Shown here in pieces: positions 54,028 to 63,234 of a stretch of 64,000 bases of DNA (position 1 is its first letter; each line of letters opens with the position of its first letter). The stretch spans positions 62,001 to 126,000 of the forward strand of contig NZ_JACHBW010000011.1 in assembly GCF_014200455.1 (NCBI RefSeq), read 5' to 3'. The notes under the pieces were generated by a model. That model made no database searches, was not told the origin of the DNA, and saw only the letters and a program-made list of their open reading frames with translations. Both the position numbers and the translations under genes were made by a program. Source of the stretch: Paraburkholderia bannensis. GTDB lineage: Bacteria > Pseudomonadota > Gammaproteobacteria > Burkholderiales > Burkholderiaceae.

Positions 54028-55523
54028 ATCACTTCATGGCAAAAACCGCAAAAACGCTAATCGGCAGCCTGATCGTCAGCGCCGGTCTGGTGGGATGCGC
54101 CGTCGGCCCGAACTACGTTGCGCCCACAACCGACATGGCGCCGTTTCATAACACCGAAGCGGTGGCCAACCGGCAGACGACGCTTCCCGCGCCCAAGCTC
54201 GACAACTGGTGGACGGGCTTCAACGATCCGATGCTGGAAAAGGTCGTGCAGCGCGCGCTCGACCAGAACCTCGGCCTTCAGGCTGCGATTGCGCGGGTGA
54301 GCCAGGCGCGTGCGGCGGCGCAGGCGGCAGGCGCACAACTGCTGCCGACCGTCGATGCGGGCGGCTCCGCCACGGTGGAGCATCAGAGCACGACCAGCCC
54401 GCTTGGCACGCTCGCGAGCGCGTTTCCCAACTACAGCCGCGACCAGAAACAATACGTTGTGGGCGCAACGGCCAGTTGGGAAATCGATCTGGCAGGCGGA
54501 CTGCGACGCGCCCACACTGCCGCGCTCGACGAAGAGCAGGCGGCAGAGGCTGGCCAGCTCGGCACGCGCATCACGGTAGCCGCCGACGCGGCGGACGCCT
54601 ATCTGCAGGTGCGAGGCTTGCAGGCACAAGTGGCGGTCACGCAGGACCAGATCGACACCGATGCGCATCTGCTCACCCTCGTGCAGGCCCGCAAGCAGGC
54701 GGGCGCGGCCGATGAACGCGAAGTGGCCCAGGCCGAGGCGCTGCTTCGCCAGGCGCGCGCCAGCCTGCCCGCGCTGCGTATTGCGCTCGAAGCGCAATTG
54801 AACCGCCTGGACGTGCTGATGGGCGCGCAACCCGGGACGTATGCGGCGGAACTCAACACCCACGCCGCCATCATCCCCGAAGTGCCCGCCATCGGCACCG
54901 GCGATCAAGCCGTCGACGTGCTGCGCCGCCGCCCGGACATCATCGCGGCGGAGCGTCACCTGGCCGCCACCAACGAAAATATCGGCGTAGCCATCGCCGA
55001 TTACTACCCGAAGATCTCGCTTTCCGGCGCACTGGGCTTCGACAGCATTTCGACCAATCACCTGTTCAGCGCGAAGTCCTTCGAGCCGGTGGGGACAGGC
55101 GCACTCCAGTGGCGGCTGTTCGATTTCGGCAAAGTGGACGCCGAAGTGAAGCAGGCGCGCGGCGCCAATGCCGAAGCGCTGGCGCAATACAAGGAAGCCG
55201 CGCTCAAGGCGACCGAAGACGTCGAGAATGCTTTCATGGCGCTCTCGCAATCGGAAATTCGCGCTCAGGAGATCCAGCAGGAAGTCACGGCCTTGACCAG
55301 GGCACGCGATCTTTCGGAGAAAGCGTATCGAGCGGGTTCCATCACGCTCACCGATGTGCTGGACGCGGACCGGCAGCTTCTGGTTGCACGCGATGAGCTG
55401 GACGCAACCAAAGCGGATGCCGCCAGAGCCGCCGTACGGACGTTCCGGGCGCTTGGCGGCGGGTGGGATGCGCCGCAGCCGGCCGTGCAACAGGCCGCGC
55501 AATCCACGGCGCCAAAGGGCTGA
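54024..55523 (+). CDS. Outer-membrane efflux lipoprotein (NodT/OprM type)
   Basis: A 499-residue TolC-class channel. LIVSAGLVGCAVGPNYVAPT is the lipobox and the standard NodT start. Two repeats of the TolC fold follow, with NWWTGFNDPMLEKVVQRALD and RQARASLPALRIALEAQLNR in the first half, and VDVLRRRPDIIAAERHLAAT and SLSGALGFDSISTNHLFSAK in the second. It completes the efflux operon controlled by the divergent TetR gene. Confidence 0.95.
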   Translation: MNHFMAKTAKTLIGSLIVSAGLVGCAVGPNYVAPTTDMAPFHNTEAVANRQTTLPAPKLDNWWTGFNDPMLEKVVQRALDQNLGLQAAIARVSQARAAAQAAGAQLLPTVDAGGSATVEHQSTTSPLGTLASAFPNYSRDQKQYVVGATASWEIDLAGGLRRAHTAALDEEQAAEAGQLGTRITVAADAADAYLQVRGLQAQVAVTQDQIDTDAHLLTLVQARKQAGAADEREVAQAEALLRQARASLPALRIALEAQLNRLDVLMGAQPGTYAAELNTHAAIIPEVPAIGTGDQAVDVLRRRPDIIAAERHLAATNENIGVAIADYYPKISLSGALGFDSISTNHLFSAKSFEPVGTGALQWRLFDFGKVDAEVKQARGANAEALAQYKEAALKATEDVENAFMALSQSEIRAQEIQQEVTALTRARDLSEKAYRAGSITLTDVLDADRQLLVARDELDATKADAARAAVRTFRALGGGWDAPQPAVQQAAQSTAPKG

Positions 55524-55658
55524 CGCGATATCGGCATCGCGACTGGCGCATCGGTTTCGATACGCCAGTCACGAACGGACCAAGCAAAGCGTTGGCTATG
55601 AACGGCCGGCAACGCGAGCATTACGCCGTTTGAGCATCCGATTGATGGAGGGGGCAAC

Positions 55659-56696
55659 GTGGACCGTATTCAAGCCATGCAGGTATTCACCCGTATCGTC
55701 GATTTCAGCAGCTTTGCGCGCGCGGCGACTTCGCTCGGGATGAATCGGCCAACAGTCACCACGATGATCCAGAGTCTGGAAGATCATCTGGGTACGCGGC
55801 TCCTGAATCGCACGACGCGCAGCCTCTCGCTGACGACGGACGGCGCGGCCTACTACGAGCACTGCCTCAGAATCCTCGCCGAAGTGGAAGACACCGAAGC
55901 CGCGTTTCAAAAGGTGGAAAAGCGGCCACGCGGCAAACTGCGTATCGGCATGCAGGGCGCAGTCGCCCGCCAGATCATCCTGCCCCGGCTACGCGACTTT
56001 CATGGGCAATTTCCAGAGATCGATCTTCAACTGGGTTTGACGGACCGGCATACGGATGTTCTGGAAAAAGAAGCCGACTGCGCCGTGCACGTGGGCGATC
56101 TGAACCATTCCGCGCTCGTCTCCAGGCGCATTGGCGTGTTCGATTGCATGACCGTTGCGTCGCCTTCCTACCTCGAAAAACAGGGTGTCCCGCGTACGCT
56201 CGACGACCTCAAGACGCACCGCGGGATCAACTATTTTTCTACCCGCTCTGGCCGGATTCTGAACTGGACTTTCATGGTTGGCGGCCGCGAAATGCAGGTT
56301 GCGGTCAAAGGCACGATTTCAGTGAACGAAGCGGAGTCCTACGTCATGTGCGGCCTCAAAGGCCTGGGACTGATGCAGGCGCCGCGCTTCATGATCCTGC
56401 CGCAACTGAAGGCCGGACAATTGATCGAAGTCCTGCCGGAATGGAAGCCACTGCCATTGCCCATCTCGATTGTCTATCCGCAGAGCCGCCACCTTTCGCC
56501 GAAGGTGCGCGCGTTTGTCGATTGGGTCGTGACGACATTCGCTGATTGCCCGCTGATGTGCGGCGTGACTTCGCTCAATCGGACCTGCCCGGATCGCACC
56601 TTCGAGAAAATAGAGCATTGGCAAGCACCCAACATGAATCTCGTAGATGACTCTTTGGTGGAGGCAATCCGCGCGCCCGGCCTGCTGCTTGATTGA
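55659..56696 (+). CDS. LysR-family transcriptional regulator
   Basis: A 345-residue regulator of the AaeR/DhcR-like group. The helix-turn-helix is MQVFTRIVDFSSFARAATSL and NRPTVTTMIQSLEDHLGTRL, and the effector domain includes GKLRIGMQGAVARQIILPRL and GLGLMQAPRFMILPQLKAGQ. The start is GTG at 55659 with GGAGG upstream. The last 40 residues (after DWVVTTFADCPLM) are longer than usual and unlike the family, perhaps a read-through tail. It lies 136 bases after the efflux operon on the same strand. Confidence 0.9.
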   Translation: MDRIQAMQVFTRIVDFSSFARAATSLGMNRPTVTTMIQSLEDHLGTRLLNRTTRSLSLTTDGAAYYEHCLRILAEVEDTEAAFQKVEKRPRGKLRIGMQGAVARQIILPRLRDFHGQFPEIDLQLGLTDRHTDVLEKEADCAVHVGDLNHSALVSRRIGVFDCMTVASPSYLEKQGVPRTLDDLKTHRGINYFSTRSGRILNWTFMVGGREMQVAVKGTISVNEAESYVMCGLKGLGLMQAPRFMILPQLKAGQLIEVLPEWKPLPLPISIVYPQSRHLSPKVRAFVDWVVTTFADCPLMCGVTSLNRTCPDRTFEKIEHWQAPNMNLVDDSLVEAIRAPGLLLD

Positions 56697-56809
56697 GCGC
56701 TTTCCAGCCTCGGCTTGCGCATCATCGACGCACGCGATGATACGCATGACGCGTATCACGGGCGCCGCCAACCCGCCGTTTTCGAGGCAGTATAATCATT
56801 TGACCCGAT

Positions 56810-56879
56810 TTGACGATAAAACTCGCGGGCCATATAGCGGACCTGCGGGGAGCCGACATGTGGATTATCATGGTTATCC
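56810..56879 (+). promoter_or_regulatory. Promoter and candidate operator of the TetR gene
   Basis: TTGACG (56810-56815) and TATAGC (56833-56838) are separated by 17 bases. The imperfect palindrome GGATTATCATGGTTATCC at 56862-56879 lies between this promoter and the TetR start, in a suitable place for autorepression. Confidence 0.5.
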
Positions 56880-56906
56880 TCAGCGATCTTTGGCCAGGAG
56901 GGCAAT

Positions 56907-57494
56907 ATGGGATCTTCCCAAGCAGAAAAAGCTGAATCGCATCAGCGCATCGTCGATGTGGCGGCGCGCCGATTTCGTGAGCTCGGCCTGGAAGGCATCA
57001 GCGTCGCCGACATCATGAAAGAGGCCGGTATGACCGTCGGCGGCTTCTACAAGCATTTCGCCTCGCGCGACGATCTCGTGGTCGAGGCGATTGCGGCTGC
57101 GTGCGAGGAGATGGAGCAATCGGCCCTGACCGCGCAGCCCAATTTGAAGAAGGGCATCCAGACGTACCTGTCGGAAGCGCACCGGGACAACGTCACCGGC
57201 GGCTGCCCGCTCTCGGCCCTGCTCAACGACACGGCGCGCAGCACGGAAGGCGCCCGCGAGGTCTACACCGAGCGCCTGGAAAACCGGCTCGCCCTGCTCG
57301 AAAGCCAGATGCCCGAAGACACGGAAGGCAACCGGCGCGCCAAGGCGCTGCTGATCTACAGCGCTTACGTTGGCGCACTGGGTCTGTCGCGCGCCGTCGC
57401 GGATCCCAAGCTTTCCCGCCAGATCCTCAACTCCGTTTCGGCCGAATTGATCGCCCTCTTTCCCGCCAAAAAGTCGCCAGGCGCCGCGGCCTAG
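56907..57494 (+). CDS. TetR-family transcriptional regulator
   Basis: A 195-residue regulator. The N-terminal helix-turn-helix reads HQRIVDVAARRFRELGLEGI and SVADIMKEAGMTVGGFYKHF; the effector domain contains NVTGGCPLSALLNDTARSTE with a central cysteine, like the AcrR-type sensors of electrophiles. AGGAGG lies before the ATG. Its expected target is the neighbouring SDR-like gene, of which only a C-terminal remnant survives (57642-57858). The regulator may therefore have lost its local target. Confidence 0.9.
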   Translation: MGSSQAEKAESHQRIVDVAARRFRELGLEGISVADIMKEAGMTVGGFYKHFASRDDLVVEAIAAACEEMEQSALTAQPNLKKGIQTYLSEAHRDNVTGGCPLSALLNDTARSTEGAREVYTERLENRLALLESQMPEDTEGNRRAKALLIYSAYVGALGLSRAVADPKLSRQILNSVSAELIALFPAKKSPGAAA

Positions 57495-57949
57495 ACCATC
57501 GCGCGTTCCGGCGAGCGACTTGCGCCGCATGGTGTGTATCGACACATCAATGGATTGTTCGTCCCGGGAAAAACCGATGCCCCGCGCGATTCACAGCCCG
57601 GGGCATCCGGCTTCATTACCTCGCTTGCGTCTACCGCGCGATCAATTGACGTTGTAGCGCGCGCCAGGCTTGGTCAGCTCAAGCTGCGGCACGAGCGCGC
57701 CGCGCGCCGTTTCAAACGGTGCCCATGCAGCGATGGCAGGCAGCGACGGCGCCGTCGCGAATTCGCCCTGATCCAGTCCGGCCAGCGCGGCGTCCACCCG
57801 GTCCTCCACGCTCATCACCATTTCCGTCGGGAAATTGTCGACCGGCGCGAGGCGAGCATCACTTCACGCGTGATCCTGTTCTCGCCCCTGGGCTCGATCG
57901 TTTCGCTTTCGGTGGTGATGACTTTGCTGATTTGCGTGAGCCAAGCGAA
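57495..57949. other. Junction between the TetR gene and the nitrilase cluster
   Basis: About 455 bases with no intact gene. It contains the SDR remnant described separately, plus a protein-like minus-strand segment around 57860-57950 (containing ISKVITTESETIEPRGENRI and TREVMLA) that is interrupted by stops and may be part of a second relic. Confidence 0.4.
57642..57858 (-). pseudogene. C-terminal remnant of a short-chain dehydrogenase/reductase
   Basis: The minus-strand frame reads FPTEMVMSVEDRVDAALAGL followed by DQGEFATAPSLPAIAAWAPF, ETARGALVPQ and a natural stop at 57642. This resembles the end of SDR-family oxidoreductases, where MVDAALAGLDRGE and PSLPD-W-AFE occur. The nucleotide-binding and catalytic parts are missing, and the frame is closed upstream by a TGA near 57865. 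Confidence 0.65.
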
Positions 57950-59266
57950 TCACGCCGCCGGCGCATCGACCGTTGCGCCAGCAACGATACGATCGGCCAG
58001 ATACGCGGCATCGCGCGCGACACCCGAGAAACGGCCCGATCCCCAGGTGTGCAGCCACGGCAATCCCAGAAAATAGAGGTTTTCCTGCGTGGTGACGCCG
58101 CGCTTGTGACCCGGATAACCGCGTCCGTTGAAGATGGGCAAATCGATCCAGCTGAAATCCGGATGAAAGCCGATGCACCAGATGATGCTGCCGATGCCGC
58201 TGGCGGCGAGATCGAGCGCGGTGCGCTCCTGCGGCGGCGTCCACACCGGCCGATACGCCTGCCCTGCGGGCGCTTCGATACCCTTCTGCGCGATGAATTT
58301 GTCGATTGACGCGTTGATCCGGTTATAGGTGTCGTCGGCGCTATCGAGGTTGGCGCGCAGATTCGCTTTGAAACGCAGCGCGCCTCCTGAATAATCGTCG
58401 AGCGCGCCGTAAAGCTCCATCCCCTCGCTCGCAAACCGGCGCAGATCGATATCGCGGCCGCCGTCGCGGCCCGTGACATAGTGGTTGGTATTGTCGCGCA
58501 CCCCCTCCCGCAAGGGATGATCCTCCACCGGCATGTCGTAGTACTTCATCTCCGCGAGCCAGTCGACCACGTCGCGGCCACGATAAAAGCGCGCGCAACG
58601 CGGCGCTTCCCCCACCGCGAGCACCACCTTGCGGCCAGCCAGATGCAGATCCTCCGCGATCTGCGCACCCGACTGCCCCGAGCCTACCACCAGCACCGCG
58701 CCCTCCGGCAAAGCCCCGGCATTGCGATATTCGGATGACTGGATCTGGGTGATGGACGCGGGCAGGCGCTCGGCCATGCGCGGCACAATGGGCGTGTGAT
58801 AGCCGCCCGAAGCGACCACCACCTGATCGGCGCTCAACATCCCCTGGCTCGTCTGCAGCACGAAGCCGCCCTGGTCTCGCCGCGCCAGGCGCGTTACCGC
58901 CACGCCCTCGCGCACGGGCGCGTCGACATGGCGCACGAATCCGTCCAGCCACGCGATGATTTCGTCCTTCTTCATGAAGCCGTGCGGATCGTTGCCGCGA
59001 TACGGGTAGTCGGGTAGCGCGCATTGCCAGTTCGGCGTGACGAGGCAAAACGCGTCCCAGCGCTGCGCGCGCCAGGTGTGCGTGACGGTGTGCTTCTCGA
59101 GCACAACGTGGTCGATGCCGCGCTGTTTGAGGCAATAGCTCATCGACAGGCCGGCCTGCCCCCCGCCGACGATGACGACGCTGAAATGCTCATCGGCGGC
59201 GGGCAGCCGCGGCGATTGCGCCTGGCGCGCACTCCCAGGCTGCCCCTCATGCATACCAGCAGACAT
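57950..59266 (-). CDS. Flavin-dependent oxidoreductase of the Nit1C cluster (MSMEG_0569 type)
   Basis: A 438-residue class B-like flavoprotein monooxygenase. The FAD motif VVIVGGGQAGLSMSYCLKQR lies near residue 30, the NADPH motif VLVVGSGQSGAQIAEDLHLA near 180, and WDAFCLVTPNWQCALPDY between them. AAGGAG lies before the ATG at 59266. It is the last gene of the nitrilase cluster, 19 bases after the small MSMEG_0570-like gene. In cyanide- and nitrile-assimilating bacteria the cluster is needed for growth, but the reaction of this enzyme is unproven. Confidence 0.88.
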   Translation of the reverse strand: MSAGMHEGQPGSARQAQSPRLPAADEHFSVVIVGGGQAGLSMSYCLKQRGIDHVVLEKHTVTHTWRAQRWDAFCLVTPNWQCALPDYPYRGNDPHGFMKKDEIIAWLDGFVRHVDAPVREGVAVTRLARRDQGGFVLQTSQGMLSADQVVVASGGYHTPIVPRMAERLPASITQIQSSEYRNAGALPEGAVLVVGSGQSGAQIAEDLHLAGRKVVLAVGEAPRCARFYRGRDVVDWLAEMKYYDMPVEDHPLREGVRDNTNHYVTGRDGGRDIDLRRFASEGMELYGALDDYSGGALRFKANLRANLDSADDTYNRINASIDKFIAQKGIEAPAGQAYRPVWTPPQERTALDLAASGIGSIIWCIGFHPDFSWIDLPIFNGRGYPGHKRGVTTQENLYFLGLPWLHTWGSGRFSGVARDAAYLADRIVAGATVDAPAA

Positions 59267-59285
59267 GCGATTCTCCTTGTGAATA

Positions 59286-59573
59286 TCAATCGACGCGCAC
59301 GACTGTGACCTGCGCGAGCTGTGCACCGTTCGCCCGGAACGGCTCGGCGCGGCGTTCGATAGCCGCCCATTGATCGAGCGCCGACGAGCATGCATAGCCG
59401 AACTTCTCGCGCACGCGCTCGGAAGCGGCGGCCAGCGCATCACGCGTACGATCGAGAAAAACGTCGAGCGGATAGTCGCCCGGACGCAGATACTCCCGCA
59501 CAATCGACGAGGGGGAATAGCAGCGCTCTTCCTCGCCGTCCGGCCAGCGCACCACGAAATGCGTGACAGGCAT
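59286..59573 (-). CDS. Small Nit1C cluster protein (MSMEG_0570 type)
   Basis: A 95-residue protein with PVTHFVVRWPDGEEERCYSP, SSIVREYLRPGDYPLDVFLD and AALAAASERVREKFGYACSS, the pattern of the MSMEG_0570 nitrogen-starvation response proteins. Function is unknown. It sits 18 bases after the AIR-synthase-like gene. Confidence 0.85.
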   Translation of the reverse strand: MPVTHFVVRWPDGEEERCYSPSSIVREYLRPGDYPLDVFLDRTRDALAAASERVREKFGYACSSALDQWAAIERRAEPFRANGAQLAQVTVVRVD

Positions 59574-59591
59574 ATCGTTCTCCTGATGAAT

Positions 59592-60599
59592 TCAGTTTGC
59601 CGTTACGTAGAGCGCACGCGTGGCCCGCCGATCCGCAGGCACGATGAACGCTTGCTCGTCGAGCCGCCAGGCCGTGCGCGTCTGCCCTCGCCAGCTCAAA
59701 TCGATGGTCGGCTCCGCGTGAATCTCGCCGATTTCATCGCACACAATGCCCCGGCCTTCGAAGCGTGCGCGCACCGCATCCACGTGATGCGGCGCGACGC
59801 TCAACAGATAGCCGAAGCTCGGGAAGACCTGCATCCAGCGCAACAGGTCGACGTCGGCGGGACGCGGCACGCGTTCGAGATCGATGCGCGCGCCCACCTG
59901 CGAGCACTCCGCAAGCATCATCGCCGTGCCCGCGATGCCGGCCATGCTGATGTCCTTCGCGGCCTCGCACAGCCCTTCCCCGGCGATCTCGGACAGCAGC
60001 GCGAGATCGCCGCGAATGCGCGCAGCGGGCGCTTCGGTGGCGGCGTTCCAGTACGGATAAGGTTCGACGAACGCGCCGCGCAGATCGACGGCCATCATCA
60101 GCCGCTCGCCCGGGCGCGCGGCGAAGCTGGACAGGAGCCGTTTGGCGCGGCCCAGGATGGCCACCGCGAGTTGCGTACGCTCGCTGCGCGCGTTGCTATG
60201 GCCGCCGACAATCGGCACGCCCAGTTGCCGCGCTGCTGCCGCCATGCCTTCCAGCACCGGCGCGGCGGGCGCGAGGCCATTGCTCCAGATCACGTCGACG
60301 ACCGCCAGCGGGCGGCCGCCCATCGCGCACACATCGCTCACGTTCACGAGCACCGAGCAATACCCGGCAAACCAGGGCATCGCTTCGATCAGATCGCCCA
60401 CCATGCCTTCGGCGGCGAACAGCAACCAGCCATCGCCATCGGGCAAGGCGGCACAATCGTCGCCTGCGCCCATGACCGCCGCGGCGTCGCTGCGCGTGGC
60501 GTCGTCACCGCAAAGCGCTGCGAGCACAGGCGCGATATCGGTCTTGTGCGCCACGCCGCGGCTTGCACGCACACTCGCCACGATTTCATCGAGCGTCAT
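59592..60599 (-). CDS. AIR synthase-like protein of the Nit1C cluster (sll0787 type)
   Basis: A 335-residue PurM/ThiL/SelD-like ATP-binding protein: DAAAVMGAGDDCAALPDGDG near residue 40, LVNVSDVCAMGGRPLAVVDV, GVPIVGGHSNARSERTQLAV, and EAAKDISMAGIAGTAMMLAE. The start MTLDEIVAS at 60599 overlaps the preceding GNAT stop by 4 bases, and the open frame beyond it lies inside that GNAT gene. It probably phosphorylates or cyclises an unknown intermediate. Confidence 0.87.
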   Translation of the reverse strand: MTLDEIVASVRASRGVAHKTDIAPVLAALCGDDATRSDAAAVMGAGDDCAALPDGDGWLLFAAEGMVGDLIEAMPWFAGYCSVLVNVSDVCAMGGRPLAVVDVIWSNGLAPAAPVLEGMAAAARQLGVPIVGGHSNARSERTQLAVAILGRAKRLLSSFAARPGERLMMAVDLRGAFVEPYPYWNAATEAPAARIRGDLALLSEIAGEGLCEAAKDISMAGIAGTAMMLAECSQVGARIDLERVPRPADVDLLRWMQVFPSFGYLLSVAPHHVDAVRARFEGRGIVCDEIGEIHAEPTIDLSWRGQTRTAWRLDEQAFIVPADRRATRALYVTAN

Positions 60600-61120
60600 G
60601 CGGCCCTCCGCTGGTCGACCACGAAGCCCTCGTACGGCGTCGCGCAGGGCGGGTAATGTTCGAGATCCGCCTGCATCAGATGATGCGCCCGCCCGAACAC
60701 CATCGTCTCTTCGAGCGTGCTCCAATGAAGCCGCTGAAACAGCGGCGCATTCTGTGCCTGCACGTGAGCGAGAAACACCTCGCAGCCAAGCGCGTGCGCG
60801 CTGCTCACCGCGAGCCGGATCAACATCGCACCGATGCCGCCATGTCGCCGGTACGCTGCGCTCACGGCAAGGCGTGAGCCGTACCAGGCGTTGCCGCGAT
60901 CGTCTGCGTCACGGCGGTGAATGCGCACGGTGCCCACCACGTTCGCCGCGCAGACCGCGACGAGCAATTGCGCATGGGTGTCGATGGCGTCGCGGTCGTT
61001 GTGCTCGAAAATGCCCTGCTCGTCGCAGAAGACCTTGCGCCGCAACGCCAGCGCGCCGTCGATTTCCCACGCTTCGCGTGCCCAGCGCACCACGATGTCC
61101 TGCGTATCGCCCGTATTCAT
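60596..61120 (-). CDS. GNAT acetyltransferase of the Nit1C cluster (MSMEG_0567 type)
   Basis: A 174-residue GNAT. Motifs are ALRRKVFCDEQGIFEHNDRD, RIHRRDADDRGNAWYGSRLA, AAYRRHGGIGAMLIRLAVSS and NAPLFQRLHWSTLEETMVFG, followed by a tail (HYPPCATPYEGFVV). The start at 61120 overlaps the radical SAM stop by 4 bases. Confidence 0.9.
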   Translation of the reverse strand: MNTGDTQDIVVRWAREAWEIDGALALRRKVFCDEQGIFEHNDRDAIDTHAQLLVAVCAANVVGTVRIHRRDADDRGNAWYGSRLAVSAAYRRHGGIGAMLIRLAVSSAHALGCEVFLAHVQAQNAPLFQRLHWSTLEETMVFGRAHHLMQADLEHYPPCATPYEGFVVDQRRAA

Positions 61121-62238
61121 GCCGCCACCTTTTCGAACGCCTGCAAGGACGAACACGCACCGCATTTGCCGCAACCGGCCTTGATATCGGTCGCACGCAG
61201 ACCGGCTTCGCGCACCATCGCGCCAAGCGGCGCGAGGATCGAGCGCATGAGTTCGGGCGTGGGCGGCGCGTGATCTTCGAGCGGCGTGCCGGAAATCGGC
61301 ACGAACGGCACGACGAAGGGATACACGCCGATTGCCACGAGCTGGCGCGCAGTCTCCAGAATGCGTTGTGGCGGGTCGCCCAGGCCCGCGAGAATATACG
61401 TGCTCACCTGGCCGCGTCCAAACACCCGCACCGCCGCTTCGAACGCCTGCATATAGCGGCTCACTGGCACCGTCGCCTTGCCAGGCATCAACTGCGCGCG
61501 TTCGGCCTCGCCCAGCACTTCCAGGTGCATCCCCAGCGTATCCACGCCCGCCTCGCGCATGCGGGCGAACCAGGCGTCGTCGTCGGGCGGCTCGCATTGC
61601 GCCTGGATCGGCAGGTCGACCGCGCGGCGGATCGCACGGGCGCTTTCGCTCAACACCGCCGCGCCGCGATCGGGCGTGGGCGGCGTGCCGGTCGTCAGCA
61701 CCATGTGCCTGACGTGGTCGAGCAGCACGGCCGCACGCGCGACTTCGGCCAGTTGCTCGGGCGTCTTGTGCGCAACCGTACGCCCCGCGGCGAGCGATTG
61801 CCCGATCGCGCAGAATTTGCAGGCTTTCTTGCGGCTCTCGTAGCGGATGCAGGTTTGCAGGACCGTGGTGGCGAGCACGTCGGTGCCGTGCAGCGTGGCG
61901 ATGTGCGAGTACGGCACGCCATCGAGCGTTTGCAGCTTGTAAAAGCGTGGCGTCTTCGCGAAGGCAATCTGCGCGATCGGAATGCTGCCGCGCGTGAGCA
62001 CGCTCACGCCCTGCGCATCGGGCTCGTTGGCGACGAACGCGGATTGATGCGCGCCGTGCGTATGCACCGGCACCATCAGCGTGACGCCGTCGATCACGAC
62101 GGCCTTGTGGTCGGACGGCCCCGCGCCGCCCCGGCGGGAAAGCCCGTCCGCTTGCGGCGCGGCGAGCCGCAGGCCGCTCGACTGAAGCTCAGTCAAAAGC
62201 TGTAGCTTCGATTCCGGCAGATTGACGCTGGCATTCAT
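61117..62238 (-). CDS. Radical SAM protein of the Nit1C cluster (MSMEG_0568 type)
   Basis: A 373-residue enzyme that probably uses S-adenosylmethionine and a 4Fe-4S cluster. The cluster cysteines are C130, C140 and C143 (CIRYESRKKACKFC), wider than the standard CX3CX2C. A C-terminal CGKCGAC with C356, C359 and C362 may hold a second cluster. Other family segments are PIQAQCEPPDDDAWFARMRE and VSTYILAGLGDPPQRILETA. GGAG lies 8 bases before the ATG, and its start overlaps the nitrilase gene by 50 bases. Confidence 0.9.
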   Translation of the reverse strand: MNASVNLPESKLQLLTELQSSGLRLAAPQADGLSRRGGAGPSDHKAVVIDGVTLMVPVHTHGAHQSAFVANEPDAQGVSVLTRGSIPIAQIAFAKTPRFYKLQTLDGVPYSHIATLHGTDVLATTVLQTCIRYESRKKACKFCAIGQSLAAGRTVAHKTPEQLAEVARAAVLLDHVRHMVLTTGTPPTPDRGAAVLSESARAIRRAVDLPIQAQCEPPDDDAWFARMREAGVDTLGMHLEVLGEAERAQLMPGKATVPVSRYMQAFEAAVRVFGRGQVSTYILAGLGDPPQRILETARQLVAIGVYPFVVPFVPISGTPLEDHAPPTPELMRSILAPLGAMVREAGLRATDIKAGCGKCGACSSLQAFEKVAA

Positions 62239-63223
62239 CGTTCACACTCCATGACGGGACGGCGCCCGCCTGGTCGAAGGAAAATACGGGCGCGGCAGGC
62301 CGCTCGTTGATGGCGAGACTCAGCAATTCGGGCCGCGCATAATGCCCCACCGAATCCATCATGCGTTTGCGCTTGGTGATCAGCGCCATGTCGAGATCGG
62401 CGATCACCATGCCCTCGCCTTCGCGCAACGGCGCGGCCAGATGCTGGCCTTCGGGCGAGACGATGGCCGTGTTGCAGCCGCCGCGCAGCGCCTTTTGCAA
62501 CTTCGGGTCGCTGGTGATGGATTCGATCTGCGCGTCGCTGAGCCACCCCGTTGCGTTCACAACGAAACAGCCCGATTCGAGCGCGTGATGACGGATCGTC
62601 ACTTCGATCTGCTCGGCGAAGATCGGCCCGACCAGCGAGCCGGGAAACTGGCTGCAATGGATCTCTTCGTGCTGGGTCATCAACGCATAGCGGGCCAGCG
62701 GGTTGTAGTGCTCCCAGCACGCCAGCGCACCCACGCGGCCCACCGCCGTCTGCACGACCTTGAGACCGGCGGCGTCGCCCTGCCCCCAGATCATGCGTTC
62801 GTGAAAGGTGGGCGTGATCTTGCGGCGCTTGAGCCTGAGCTGGCCGTCGGCGTCGAAAATCAGTTGCGTGTTGTAGAGGCTGCCGTGATCGCGCTCGTTG
62901 ACGCCAAGCACGATCACCATGCCGTATTCGCGCGCAAGCGCGGCCACCGTCCCGGTCACGGGGCCCGGTATCGTCACCGCTTCCTCGTAGAGGCGCAGAT
63001 GCGCCGCGCCCGACTGCACGGGCGGCAGTACGAACGAAAAATACGGGTAGTACGGCAGAAAGGTTTCGGGGAACACCACAAGCTGCACGCCTTCGCGCGC
63101 GGCGGCGACGATCGAATCGCCCACGCGCGCGAGCGTGCCCATGCCCGATTCGAGATCGGGCGCGATCTGCACCGCCGCCGCCCGCACGATGCGTCTCGCC
63201 GATGAAGTGGATGACGTGGACAT
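62189..63223 (-). CDS. Nitrilase of the Nit1C cluster
   Basis: A 344-residue CN-hydrolase converting nitriles, and in some relatives cyanide, to acids and ammonia. The catalytic triad is visible: E53 in VVFPETFLPYYP, K135 in KRRKITPTFHER and C169 in LACWEHYNP. It resembles Nit6803-type nitrilases, whose partners are the other six genes here. The ATG at 63223 lies 11 bases after the preceding gene. Confidence 0.93.
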   Translation of the reverse strand: MSTSSTSSARRIVRAAAVQIAPDLESGMGTLARVGDSIVAAAREGVQLVVFPETFLPYYPYFSFVLPPVQSGAAHLRLYEEAVTIPGPVTGTVAALAREYGMVIVLGVNERDHGSLYNTQLIFDADGQLRLKRRKITPTFHERMIWGQGDAAGLKVVQTAVGRVGALACWEHYNPLARYALMTQHEEIHCSQFPGSLVGPIFAEQIEVTIRHHALESGCFVVNATGWLSDAQIESITSDPKLQKALRGGCNTAIVSPEGQHLAAPLREGEGMVIADLDMALITKRKRMMDSVGHYARPELLSLAINERPAAPVFSFDQAGAVPSWSVNDECQRQSAGIEATAFD

Positions 63224-63234
63224 GGCGCTCGCGC

